Assembly: GCA_963693285.1 (NCBI GenBank)
Contig: OY848920.1
Coordinates: forward strand, 3,299,135-3,363,134
DNA: 64,000 bases
Origin: Xestospongia muta
Taxonomy: Eukaryota > Porifera > Demospongiae > Haplosclerida > Petrosiidae
Reading direction: 5' to 3'
Positions 36,757 to 48,852 of this stretch are shown piece by piece. The stretch's first letter is position 1, and each line of letters opens with the position of its first letter. The notes below the pieces were generated by a model, which saw nothing but the letters and a program-made list of their open reading frames with translations, did no database searches and was not told where the DNA came from. The position numbers and the translations under genes were made by a program.

Positions 36757-36828
36757 CTGAATCAGATATTTCAGTGTCAGGATTACGATTAGATCGAAGT
36801 CTCTCAATTCGAAGTCTCTCAATTACTT
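36757..36828 (-). CDS. Gene 2, linker exon with internal 15-nt duplication
   Basis: A 72-nt exon (24 codons), phase 1 at both ends (acceptor TTCATGTAG, donor TCAG|GTAATT). ATTGAGAGACTTCGA occurs twice in tandem, giving IERLR-IERLR, before SNRNPDTEISDSG. The gene 1 exon has one unit, changed to ILRLQ. The repeat adds exactly five residues and keeps the frame. Confidence 0.6.
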
Positions 36829-37218
36829 CTACATGAACAAACAAATTATAGATAATATCAATAATAATAATGAATTAATTAATAATGACCTAATGTTTGG
36901 ATATACTAACTACAAGTTAATACAGTTATTAGTTATGTTGTTGTCAGAATTGTATAAATTAATAAACTATAATTAACTGAACTGTCAGTTCTTTCACTCA
37001 AACCTAACATTACATATTTTGGACCACATGTTCTGTATGTATTACATAACTCTGATGTATCAGTAACTTGTACTATGCTATGCATTAATTAACCAATAAG
37101 GTTTCTCCATATTTAGGTCAATAAATAACTTCCACACTTCCCATAAAGGTATATAAGTTCTAATACAATCTTTGTTACAACAATTACATCAATATGATAC
37201 AAGCCCAAATCTAAGTTG

Positions 37219-38410
37219 CTACAAGGTCTAAACTACTGTAACTCAATATATGCATAAAGCTAACAAGTTGCATTTACAACCACATTGTTGTTACATCCAT
37301 TTTACTATAGTAATTGAATCATGGCTTCAATTGAAGCTATAAGCACATATTGTTTCAAGTTAACTAACCCAGTTAATTCAGTTGAAATAGTATCTATCTG
37401 TCACTCATAGTTTCAGTTATTGGACATAAACTATAAAGAGTAATTTTTGACTTCTAGTCAGCTTTATACATATTGAATTGTACCAGTTTTGGCTTTGTTG
37501 GACCTACATCATATTGATAAGATTCTGGTAACCAAGACAACAGTTGAAATGATAAAATGCTATTTTAAGTGATATATATAGTTACAAGGTGTTCCCTCCC
37601 TTTACTGAACTCTAAACTGGACAGATGACAAAAGAAAAGTCACAAGATGTTATTAAGCATTTAGTGTATCTAGTTTTATATATAATATGATAAATTGTTA
37701 AACAAATTAGTGAACAAGACTATAATTTATAACATTATAATTACAAAACTCATCGTAAGATTCTTTAATAGTGATGCTAGTGATGTAAACTAGAAAAGTT
37801 ATAATTTGATTGAATCTACTGTATGGTCCTTGTAAAAACTTTAAGAATCCTTTCAGTCTAACTTTAACTACAACAGTAACTGTGAGTTAAACAGATAAGG
37901 ATTACTATTATGTTGATGTCACACCATCAACAATTCTTTCATACTTTTAGTAATGGCAAAGAAAGCATTTGAATACTTTTTCATGTTAAGGAATGATTAT
38001 CTGGGGATGAGACTAGGAACATTGGTGACACTTAGATTGTTCAAAATTAAAGATATTTGTTTTCTTTATAAAAAAATCTTGTGGTTATGAAGGATTAAGC
38101 TATTGCACTGACAAAACAGACTCTCCAGTTTACAATGGCTTCCTCATAAGACGACAAAAGATTTGATTTGACAAAACAATTCAATTTATTATCTTCTTAC
38201 TACTATTGATATTAGAACTTAGCTAAAGCTAACAAGTAGATTTGACACACATGTATCCAAAGCAGCAGATGTAGAGTATACTATATAGCAATTTAAATGA
38301 AGTAATCTGATTGGTCAACATGGTCCAAGTCTGTTATACAAAAATTCAACTCTCTAATTTTTAAATAACTAATTATGTAGATATTTTTTCTGATATTATC
38401 TCTAATAATT
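37219..38410. other. 1.2-kb intronic stretch absent from copy 1
   Basis: Copy 1 passes directly from AAATCTAAGTTGCTA to ATTCACAATTAAAATT near 6,905, while copy 2 has about 1.2 kb between. The DNA has no open frame. It contains a segment (about 37,805-37,910, TGAATCTACTGTATGGTC and AACTACAACAGTAACTGTGA) also found near 10,040-10,120 and 41,300-41,385. It could be an insertion here or a deletion in copy 1. Confidence 0.5.
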
Positions 38411-38717
38411 CATCATTAAAATTAATTTCCTTAAGTATTCTAATTCTGACACATTCCTCTATACTTGACAAGTGTGTTCACATGTGATATCATAGAGATG
38501 TACAAGCTCTACATCTACCTCTAACTTTGTCAAAAATAATTATTGTTAAAGAAACATCAAATTTTACCTCTAAACAAATCTAATTTGATGAATATTTAGA
38601 AACTTTATTGCTATTAATGATGGATGTGTCTAGAATATTATGTGGACTACTATGATCATCATAAGTCTAGATTCAGGGACATTTACATAGTGTACAGCTT
38701 CTGTATATAATAGTATA

Positions 38718-39148
38718 CCGTATAGCGCTTTATTTTCAAGGAGCTAAAATTTAGAGGATTGCTGTAACTGAATTATTTTGCGGAATAAATTTCGAGGTTA
38801 CTGCAATTGTTAAACTCCTGCCCCTAGCCGGCAAGAGTAGTGCACGTGGGCCTATTGCAATGGCTACTTTTAGAGTTGAAGCGATGGTTCATGGCTACCA
38901 TGTATACCAGTGTGTTTGGACTCCTAATGTTGGGAAAGAACTGCCATGCAGAAAGAAATACAGAAACACTCAAGATCCCTTCGCTTTGGCTGTGCTTCAT
39001 GGAACTACTACTTATCACATGTGTGGGTGTGTGGCTAAAATCGACCCCATAGCTGACCTTGATTATACCATATAATTCAAGGACCCAATTTTCGCGTCTA
39101 AGACAAAATCTGCAAAAACCTCGAAATTTAAGCTAAAGCGCTATACGG
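38718..39148. mobile_element. TA-flanked inverted-repeat element, copy 2
   Basis: Orthologous to 7,221-7,646: starts CCGTATAGCGC, ends GCGCTATACGG, flanked by TA. The right inverted repeat is shorter here, as about 15 bp of the CTCCTCGAAAATAAG segment are missing. The HIRAN-like frame (plus, 38,860-39,075) is kept with HGYHVYQCVWTP and DPFALAVL. Confidence 0.8.
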
Positions 39149-39462
39149 TAGTTATCTATAACATCTTTAACTAAACAAATAAGAATTACTATCAAGTCAA
39201 TATTTTGGTTCCATGTGTGTATGTGTTATGAGACATATTGTAAGATAGACACATCCTAAAAACACAATAAAGTTCATTCTAAATACCAGTACTACATACT
39301 ACATGTATGTTGTGATGTATAGAAGTAGTTAATAAAAAACTATATCAAAGTCTTTGATAACAGAATGATAACATTTTGTAATTCAAAATGTTTGTACTAC
39401 ACAGTTTATTGACAGTGACAGTATTAATAAAACAACATCATTACTTAATAATAATAACTTAC

Positions 39463-39756
39463 CTAATTTAAGATATTGACGTATACTATCAGCTATCTCC
39501 TTGTTGTTAATAACAGGACTCTCTGCAGCAGTAATCAATGTTTCCCAAGTATCAGGTGATGATTTTGTTTCTTCCCAGATGTTGATTACTTTCTTGAATT
39601 TGGTTACGTCATTGTCCTCACTTTGTTTTATCTCATCCAAAACATTGCGACGTACTTGTAATAATAATCCAATATCATACCATTTGTCACTGATATCAAT
39701 TAATGCAATAAGTAGTTCACCTTCATTAAGAGTCTCCTTTAATATACTGGTAATAT
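39463..39756 (-). CDS. Gene 2, second Death-fold exon (type 2)
   Basis: A 294-nt exon, phase 1 to phase 1 (acceptor CTCAG, donor G|GTAAGT). It keeps DITSILKETL, KWYDIGLLLQVRRNVLDEI, SEDNDVTKF, TWETLITAAESP and IADSIRQYLKLG. It is the positional partner of 8,209-8,502. Confidence 0.75.
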
Positions 39757-42236
39757 CTGAGATAACAATGTAACAATTATTATAACAAACTGTCATGTTA
39801 TAAATTAATTAATGTCTTAAAATTATCATTTTAAATGTATGTGGTATTGATTAAGTGTTGACAAATGAAAACTTCAATTATCAATAAATGGACATGGAAT
39901 TTAATACAGAAACTTGGAATATAAATTGGAATTATATTTATACAATTAACTAGGACATCTACATGTACTACTATTCTTCTACTGTTATTAACATTTACTG
40001 TTTATCATTCAATGACTTCACTCACACTGATCTAACAAATTTACTACTTATAATACAATGGTTTGTGGTTGGGCTTTAAATAGAATATGTTGTAAATGTT
40101 TCAACTAATACTGGATATTAAGTACTTTAGGGTGTGGCTTGTTTAGGTTAATTATAAATTAGTTGTACATGTGTACATGTTAACAAGTAAAGTAGTAATT
40201 TGTGTGTGTACTGTTGACATATACTAATATTAATAATTAACAGACATGTATATAATATTTAAAGTCATTTTGATCATTGTAACTTAAAAAGCAAAGTATA
40301 ATACTAACACTCTTTTTCATAGTAAACAGTGCTAATGTATCATAGTTTGTGTCATTATAATAACAGAAAAGTATCCATGTTTAACTATTTTCTATATTAT
40401 ATAGAGACAATGATATAAACAGTAACTACATCACAGAGACAAAGTAGAACTTAGCCTCATACCCAGACATTCATTCAATGGAAGGATGAGTTGTAATCTA
40501 TCAAGCTAGACCCTCCTCTTTGCACAAGAAGAGTCTAGTAAAAGTCATAATTGATTAACTTCAACTGAATAATCAGATTCCACTACTCATATTCTGGCTA
40601 GTGTGGGTGGTAGGAAGTAGAATATAAATGTTGTTATTTATATTCTATATTTATATTTTTGAAGTGAAGAAAGATATTTTAGTCCTTTTTTTCAAACTAA
40701 GACTGTTTTATGACTCTATAAGTCAGTAACTATTATGTTTTAAAGTATGTAAATCTACAAACATAACATAAATGCATTGTAAAGGAAATTAGTATGCTCC
40801 AGGAAAGGGTGTGGCTTCTTTATTTCCATTTATCATCATTAATTAAAATTCTGATAAGACCTTTACTAGACATTTCTGACACATCAGTTAAGAGGAGGGT
40901 ATAGCTGGATAGACTAGATGAACTGGTGACTACTACTTGTACATGTACCAATTAATTGGAATCAATGATAAAGACATTCATGAGCTAATCCTTTAACAAT
41001 GAAGTAGTCATAATTAAAGTAAAATAATAAATCAATGATATATATTCATTTCCTTTATATTATAGCTGACTATGAAAAGAGTTGGACTCTGTCTTCTAAA
41101 GCAGATAACATCAAGTTTGCTATGTAACATACAATAGAATGGTAAGCCTTAAAATATCAGATGAAATCAGTCACTGTTCATATCATATGAGTCATCAAAT
41201 CAAGTGTATAAGTGTACATAAGGTAGATAGACGTGTAATACACTGTATTGTAATGAAATACAAACTAGAAAAAACTGGGAAAGTTTTCATTTGATTGAAT
41301 CTACTGTATGGTCAATGAAAATGTGTTTTCAGTCTAACTTTAACTACAACAGTAACTGTGAGTTAAACAGATAAGGATTACTATCAAGTCAATGTGTTGG
41401 TATGGTATGTTCTATGTGTGTACATGTTACATGTTATGAGATCATCTTGTGAGTGAAGGCTGGTTCACATAACAACACAAAGCTTTGCATCACATTGCGT
41501 CATGTTGTGTAGTGTGTACACACGTCAATTTATGAACACAGTGTGTGCACGACCTACAAATGTGACATGTCACAACGCGAGGATAGAATCAAGTTTCAAG
41601 CAATGTCTTCATCCAATCAAATTTCAATAACCACGTGTTTTGAGTATTGACAGACGAGAAACTTATTGAGACTGTTCATTGTTTCCCTTGTTTGTGGAAA
41701 GTATCTAACAAAAGCTACAAGGATGCAAGAGCAAGAGAAAACACATGGAAGGAAGTGGCAAGCTAGGTAACTGAATAAACAACAAACAGAAATTATACAT
41801 ATCTGTTGAGTAAATATAGGATACACCTACATTGTTCACTTCAGTCTCCATTTTGTACTAGTAATAGAGTTTATAATGATGAGGATGGAGTTTTGTTCAC
41901 ATGTATCCTCTTTTTTATATGAACAGCATTGATGCTACACAATGTGACACCAAGAGTGAAAAGTGACCTATATACAAGCGTAGTTTGTTGAACCCATCTT
42001 TAGACACATCCAAACACATTAGAAGTTCATTCTTAATACAAGTACTACATATTATACGTACGTTAAAACTTATTGACACAATACTGTAATTATTTGAAAA
42101 TTTTGTGCCTCTAATTTGAATAATAACTAATTGTTTGTAACCTTTCTATAATTTTTCTCTCTAATATTCTTTTGTAAAATTAAAGCTTAATGTACTTATA
42201 ATTTTGTCATTTATCTCCTTATTTGGTAAGTTGTGC

Positions 42237-42296
42237 AATAGAGAAGATGGTGATTTGGACATTGAAGAAAGCAGAGAAGACAGTATTTTACTGTAA
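42237..42296 (+). other. Conserved plus-strand acidic mini-frame, copy in block 2
   Basis: Reads EDGDLDIEESREDSILL then TAA. Relative to 10,979 there is one Lys-to-Arg change and two synonymous changes. The AG just upstream is altered (GGTAAG followed by TTGTG). Confidence 0.35.
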
Positions 42297-42979
42297 TGAT
42301 TATCATTGTTATTCATTTTAATACCATAATAGTAGATCAGTTTGGAATATTCTCATGACACATGTTCTACTATTCTTCTATTTATTGTGATCACTACTGT
42401 GAATCTATCATGACTATTCATTTCTTCTATTTCTCCTGAAACTTGTCTCCTACCTCAGGACTCCATTCAACTTTGTAAATGTGATAACCTCTGTACCATA
42501 TTGGACAAATTGGCTCCTAGAACTTAGTCTGTCGTCTCTTTATTTTTAATTAGTCTGTCCTTGTTACTGTACATTGTTACTTTGTTACAGTGTATTGACA
42601 ATGACATTAGGTGTGGTTTACATTTAATTTAATTCAATAAAGTTTACATCTATAAACTGACTTAATTCCATTTAAAAAGGATTGTTAATGACCTTCATTA
42701 TATGGAAAGGTCAGAACAAGACATGACTACCTACAAACTGATCATAATTATTCATAACATGTACAAAACATTCCTGTGTTCAAATTATAACTGATACAAT
42801 CAACATCAAACCACTTTGAAGTGAATTGAAACTAATTTGATTTTTCAATCACATTCAACTGATGTACATTGTGTGTGAACAATGTTGATTATAACTGAAT
42901 TGAATACACTTTACAGTAGTAGTCTGAACACCACTATTAATAACCTCATTACTTAATAATAATAACTTATTACTCTTAC

Positions 42980-43273
42980 CTGTACTAAGATATTGATGTA
43001 TTAGATCAGCTGTCTCCTTGTCATTAACAATAGGACTCTCAATAGCAGTAATCATTGTTTCCCAGCTAATAGGGGATGTTTGACTAGTTAGAAAGTTCTC
43101 AATGACTGCAAAGAGTTTATCATCATTGTCCCTCTGATCGTGTTTCAAATCATCCAAAACACTGCGACGTACTTGTAATGATAATCCAATATCATACCAT
43201 TTGTCACTAATATCAACTAATAGATTGAATAGTTCAAGAATTGTAGGAGTCTCCTTTAATATACTGGTAATAT
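42980..43273 (-). CDS. Gene 2, first Death-fold exon (type 2)
   Basis: A 294-nt exon, phase 1 to phase 1 (acceptor CTCAG, donor ACAG|GTAAGA). It keeps DITSILKETPTILEL, KWYDIGLSLQVRRSVLDDL, SWETMITAIESP and ADLIHQYLSTG. The middle (KHDQRDNDDKLFAVIENFL) has diverged strongly from gene 1 (KQSEDDNISKLVEVINVW) while borders and core are unchanged, so change is concentrated in one helix-loop segment. Confidence 0.75.
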
Positions 43274-43631
43274 CTGAGATAAAAACAAAACAATTATTAT
43301 AACAAACTGTCATATTATAAATTAATTAATGTCTTAAATATTATCATTTTAAATATATGTGGTATTGATTAAGTGTTGACAAATGAAAACTTCAATTATC
43401 AATAAATGGACATGTAATTTAATACAGAAACTTGGAGTATAAAATTATAATTATATTTATACAATTAACTAGGACATCTACATGTACTACTATTCTTCTA
43501 CTGTTAATAACATTTACTGTTTATAATTCAATGACTTCACTCACATTGATCTAACAAATTTATTACTTATAATACAATGGTTTGTGAGTGGGCTATAAAT
43601 AGAATATGTGGTATGTCAAACAAATACTATA

Positions 43632-44413
43632 CTCTGTCCAAGTTGAGAAGAGCTCCTCATTAAAAAAAAGGTGTTTTATGCATGGAATGTAAGGTGAGGT
43701 ATTTCCTCACCTATTATAGGCATTTAGTACTGAAGTACATTTTAATGTTACTCATTATTTGGTCACATGGATGTCATGTGAACACATCATGTTTTCAATC
43801 ATGTTTGTTAAGATACCAAAGCAAAGAGACAGATGTCACAAACAAAGGAGGTTGTTACAAATGTCTATGACTATTTTGAGAAAACTCAACAGGTGTAAAC
43901 AGACTCAAGGATCTCATAAACAAACATCTGATGCCACAGGAGTTTCACGTAACAGTATCAAGAGGCTATGAAAAGAGAAAGTTCTAGGCATTCTCAGTCT
44001 ACCTTCTTTGTAAAAAGGTTTTTTCAGAACCACGGTGGCTTTATAGCTGCCTTAAATTGTAAAAGACAATACCTGATTACCGTATTAATAATAATAATCG
44101 TTATAATAGAACATTTGTTTATAATTATAACTGTAATTTTGAATTGCCATGTGACACATGGCTGACTTCTCAAGGTGAAATGTGTTATTTGTTAAATCCT
44201 CGAAGGCGCATCATTTATAGTATGACAAAGGTATGCCATTGAAAATGTATGAAGTTTTATAGTTTGCTACTTTCTCATAGTACTAGAGAGCCATATTTTA
44301 TATATAAAAGCACATTTACAAGCTGAATCCATTGGTGAAAGTCCCATGTAGATAGCACGTAAAACGTCAAAGTTATTTACATGTCTGGATGGCCCAACTC
44401 AACTCGGACAGAG
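43632..44413. mobile_element. 782-bp TA-flanked inverted-repeat element
   Basis: Ends are CTCTGTCCAAGTTGAG (left) and, reversed, CTCTGTCCGAGTTGAG (right), each next to TA. Copy 1 lacks it near 12,371. A plus-strand frame at 43,759-43,971 ends with TSDATGVSRNSIKRL, which resembles the helix-turn-helix of a Tc1/mariner-type transposase, and the frame then stops. Probably a deleted derivative. Confidence 0.65.
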
Positions 44414-44518
44414 TATAAGTAAAGTTGACATTGAACACATTAGGGTGGGGCTAATTATTAACTAGTAATACATGGACAGTTATCTTTGTTACTGTCTACA
44501 ATTATAATGATCATTTAC

Positions 44519-44534
44519 CTGCTGCCATTTTCAT
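44519..44534 (-). CDS. Gene 2, first coding exon (MKMAA)
   Basis: Identical to the gene 1 exon at 12,475-12,490: ATGAAAATGGCAGCAG then GTAAATG, phase 1. It sits 1.2 kb upstream of the first Death-fold exon, the extra length being the TA-flanked element. Confidence 0.55.
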
Positions 44535-44578
44535 GTAAATATACTCTCTCAGTACTACTTCACAGTGTAGTCAGGAGT

Positions 44579-44614
44579 CACCTGACTTGTTAACAAGTGT
44601 CAGGTCAGACCTGA
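44579..44614. promoter_or_regulatory. Paired palindromes upstream of the gene 2 start
   Basis: Same inverted repeats as at 12,536-12,571 (ACCTGAC...GTCAGGT and GTCAGGTCAGACCTGAC), at the same distance from the start codon. Confidence 0.35.
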
Positions 44615-44739
44615 CGTTTCTTAAAGTACCAATTCACAGATCTAAAAGATATAAAATTTATCATTAACTAATTTTAAATGTAATAATAATATAATTAAAT
44701 TAAAATATTTGTTTATCACATATTCTCATAGGGTACAGT

Positions 44740-47700
44740 CTCATATTGAGATGACCACTTGTTTAATGATAGAAAGGATGTGAGGTGACTTTAGTCAAAT
44801 TTCTTGACATTATAACATGATGATACATCACTTATAGAGAAGAAGACATATAATACATTCTAATTTATGCAGCTGATGATGTAATAGGTTTCAAGCATTC
44901 TGATTGGTTAGCTAAAATGTAGTAAATGCCAAGATATTGGCCATAAGTCACCAAACAACATTTCTTACATTCAAGAGAGTAAGTGTCTGAACACTACACT
45001 TTGAGGGTCAAGTTTGAGGATCTGGGCATACACTAAGGAGGTCTAATATACTGAACTAGTCTCGTATAGTATTAACATTAATAATGACCAGTTTAATACA
45101 GCTAGTTTGTATATAAGACCAATGAACAATCAACAAGATACTAATATTTTGACCATAAGCCTTCATGATATAATCAGGGGGCGTAACCCCAAACTCTCTT
45201 GTTTGTGAACATATAAAGATATTATTGATAAGATCATACCTTATTGTTTCAAGGACAACAGTACGACAGATCAACAGTAAGTAATAGAAAAAACTGGAGA
45301 TTCAACTAAACAGTAAGTACAGTCTGTATCTCTTACCGCGGGTCTCTCTATGGAGGAGTGGAGGAATGACAGAATACCAGAAATTACTCTAATTCGTAAA
45401 ATTAGAAAAGACAGATCCGATGTGTAATTCATTTCTTAGTACTTTTAATAGTATCTCCGTATATATAGTATCTGGATTACAGTTAGTTATGTACTTCTAA
45501 ATAGCACAAACTTTATATACATTAAGTATCTAGCTGATGATCAACTGAGATGTACATATAGTAAGTGTTATAAATGTAGCCTGCCTACAGAAAACAACAG
45601 ATACAATAGAAATTAATATTAAGGTGTCCTTACATGTGGTCTGTACTATAATGATAATATTATGACTGCTATATATACATACATTATGTAGTTTAAAACA
45701 AACTGACAGACCCATTTTATGAGAATAACAAATAAAAAATAATTTCTTACTATTTAATAATCCTATCTAAAAATCAGATTAAGTTAAAATGAGATTTTAT
45801 ATATGATTCCAACCACAGTGTACTGGATTACAAGAAGTACCAGTTGTGGACCCTTTGGGTTTACATGTGACATCTAGTTATGACAATTTTTTAACTTATA
45901 AAGTGAACTATATATCTTGTACAGTAAGGTCCTATGTAGGTGATGTGAATGAATTAAAAGGACAACATTATCATAACCTGCCAACTTTGTTCATAGCTCA
46001 GTACTAATAAGAACTCCTTTTTAAAGAAAATTGGTATTTATTTAAGTACTTAATTGACACATCAACAAATTGTTGATAGAGGTTATTACAGCTTTAATAT
46101 ATTAATAATGATAATTATATAACATAGTCTACATGTACTGGTCTGTTTATTTACTAAAGTAATTAATAATATAGTTTATGACATATACATGACTTGTTAT
46201 GACCAACTTTTTTATTAATCCTTCCATTAGAAACAATTAAGACAAGTGCATGAATAATGTAATCTTTTTTTATATTTATCCATCAATATATCGTTGTAAT
46301 GATGTCTAATTAAGAAGATATATTATTCAGATCTCATTATGGATTTATTTGTAAGTACATAATCAATATAGTGACATACAGTGTATATGTATTGAACCAA
46401 TTCATCCTGACATTTTAACAGATATAAAAGCTCAATATAAAACCAGTTGACTAAAGTCCCTCATGGAGTGATCAAAGCCATTAGTATAGGTATATATACA
46501 AAGGATAGGTCAACTGTGTTTTTACTATATATATGGTATAACAATATTTATTAGGATATTTGTGTATTCACTAAAGTTTTTCAATATAAATATCTTGAAG
46601 TAGTCATATACTGATTGTTCTCTCTCTCCTTCTCTCTCTCTCTCTCACTCTCTCCTCTCTCTCAATCTGTCTGTCTCGTGGTTTTCTCAAAAGTGAAACA
46701 GTCCAGAGTATATATTCACAGAATTAACTACATTCACTTGATCTGATACAACATGATCAAGTAAACCAGAAATGTTAGCAAGAAACAGAAAACGTCTGTA
46801 GCAGTTTTTGAAACAGTAAATATAAATATCTTAAAATTAGTTCTTCATTTCATTTTATAGAATCTGAGAGAAAGACACTCTCTGATCCTATCCTCCACAT
46901 TACCATAGCTATTAAGACTCATTAATTTATAATATATTATGTACTCAATGTTATTAGTATAGATTGATCTAAAGTGAATTTTTAAGAAATACTATTACAG
47001 TAATATTGAAAATGAAATGAAGAAGTAACCTAGATCTCCTCATTAATATAATAAGATGTATCTTGGTGAAAATGAATAGAGTAATAACATACTAGCTACA
47101 CATTCCACACACACAAACACACACAATAGTGACAATAATGAATCAATAAAGAATGGTTTTAGTAAATATTAACTAAAAAGGATAAAGTCACCCTGCCCTA
47201 TTTTATATTATATGATAAAATGGTTCTCCCATTTGATTGTCATAATTATTAAGATTTAATAATGCTCTTTTTCTGATAACATTATTATGAAGAAAATGGC
47301 AAAAGTGATGACTTTCTCATAGGACATATTAAAGTTCTATTTTAGTTATTGAATTTCTGCCTTTATTTTTTGTATACCTTGTGATAATAAGAGTAGATAG
47401 ATTACTTTAATGAGTCCCAATACACTACCATTACTACTCTAAAGTTTACAAATGGTTTCCTATATATACATCAATGTGGAAAAAATATTAGTCACTAACT
47501 TGAACATCTAAGAATACATTCTGAAGCTAGTTTTTCTCAATACATGGGTAACACAGATAGAAGTCATAGCAACTATTAAACTGTTTCAAAAACCATTATA
47601 CATGTATTAGTATTTACATGTGGAAAGTATTCAAATCACTGAAGCTTGCTGACCGTGATGAAGTCCATTTCCATGTTATCACTCATATTCTTTGCTTGTG

Positions 47701-47950
47701 GTACCGAATAGGAATGTTATTACAGGTGGTTGTATTAGGAAAAACAGGATAAAAATCTCATTATTAGTTATGTATGTTTTTACATATCATATACACTTGT
47801 TAGATATTTGAGTTTTGAGAATTCTTTGACTTTTGTTCTTTTACAATCAACCATGACCACCATTACATGCAATGATATATCATTGAATGTTTTTACCAAA
47901 AATCCAAAATGGTAGCCTAATCATACATTTTTGGACAATATTTTGAAAGA
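44740..47950. other. Intergenic, no gene recognised
   Basis: AT-rich DNA upstream of gene 2. A less AT-rich patch at 45,335-45,420 (ACCGCGGGTCTCTC, with a GTAAGAG donor on the minus strand) could be an untranslated first exon or promoter. A TC microsatellite lies at 46,618-46,672. Confidence 0.45.
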
Positions 47951-47960
47951 TATTGTTGCC

Positions 47961-48163
47961 AAGATGTAGATACTGGGGTATTTACTTTCTTGAGGAACTG
48001 GTAATTACACTTTCGTTTAGTCTAAGTGGTCTCAATTTGCATAATTTGACCTATATATATATATATTATTTTTTTTAAAATCAATCCAAGGAAATGGTTC
48101 CAGGAAAAAGGAAGGAATCGTTAAGCCATTGTCACAGCTTAACAAGAGAATATAACTGAATTA
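47961..48163. repeat. Dispersed repeat family with internal TA microsatellite, copy 2
   Basis: Partner of 16,517-16,735, in the same orientation. Confidence 0.7.
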
Positions 48164-48439
48164 TTTCAGTCTTTATTATCAAGGAGAAGTCATAATCAGA
48201 CTTCTTAAATTGTTTTTACTTACAATAATATTTCTATAGCACTCAATGCAAAAATCCCATAATGTCAAGTTTGACGATCAAAAACATGAAAAACAAACAA
48301 ATGGTCATGCACCTCAAGATCCCACCTCCCATTCAATACCAATTTTAAAGTATGGCCTATATTGTAGGGTCAGTGCATTTAATGTGCCTACAGATCATAT
48401 GATCATGCCATATAATATACTAGAACAAAACTCACTTTC

Positions 48440-48845
48440 CATCAAGGAAGTTGCTCAGATTCATTGATGCAGTCAATTCTATGACCGACACAACATGTAA
48501 CTGTTTTCCAGTCACCATTTAAATGACAGAAATGTTCTAAAGGTTCAATGAAACATATCTTACAATAAAAATACTCTTCAAGATTTTTAGGATTAACCAT
48601 ATAATAAAAAATGCTAACGACAATTCCCATTAATTAAAAGAATGTTACCAAAATCTGTGCATAATGTAAATAACATTGGGATACCGAGGAGTGAAAGTTG
48701 AAGGATTTTTGAGTTGAAACTTTGGTGAACAATTACAATCTAAAAGGGCGACGACTTGAGGAAGAGGTGTCATAATCCATGACAAAATTAGTGGGTCAGT
48801 GTATTGTTTGAATGGAGCTGGTATAGATTTATATTCTGTAAATTA
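48440..48845 (-). pseudogene. 3' fragment of a Roc-COR-like exon (fourth copy)
   Basis: From 48,845 down, minus-strand frames match the last third of the GTPase exons: YKSIPAPFKQYTDPLILSW, then PKFQLKNPSTFTPRYPN, then NLEEYFYCKICF, HFC and TVTCC. A deletion and at least two frame changes separate these pieces, and stops lie between them. The Cys/His cluster is kept. It is closer to gene 2 than to gene 1. Confidence 0.7.
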
Positions 48846-48852
48846 ATTGATA

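Larger units (their letters stand above)
32390..44735. repeat. Segmental duplication, copy 2
   Basis: Matches 1,555-12,690 through exons and introns, in the same orientation. Extra DNA here: 37,219-38,410 and the TA-flanked element 43,632-44,413. Missing here: the fold-back insertion at 6,071-6,349 and the second tandem unit at 7,668-7,905. The match ends near 44,735, where the sequences diverge after CACATATTCTCATAG. Confidence 0.85.
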
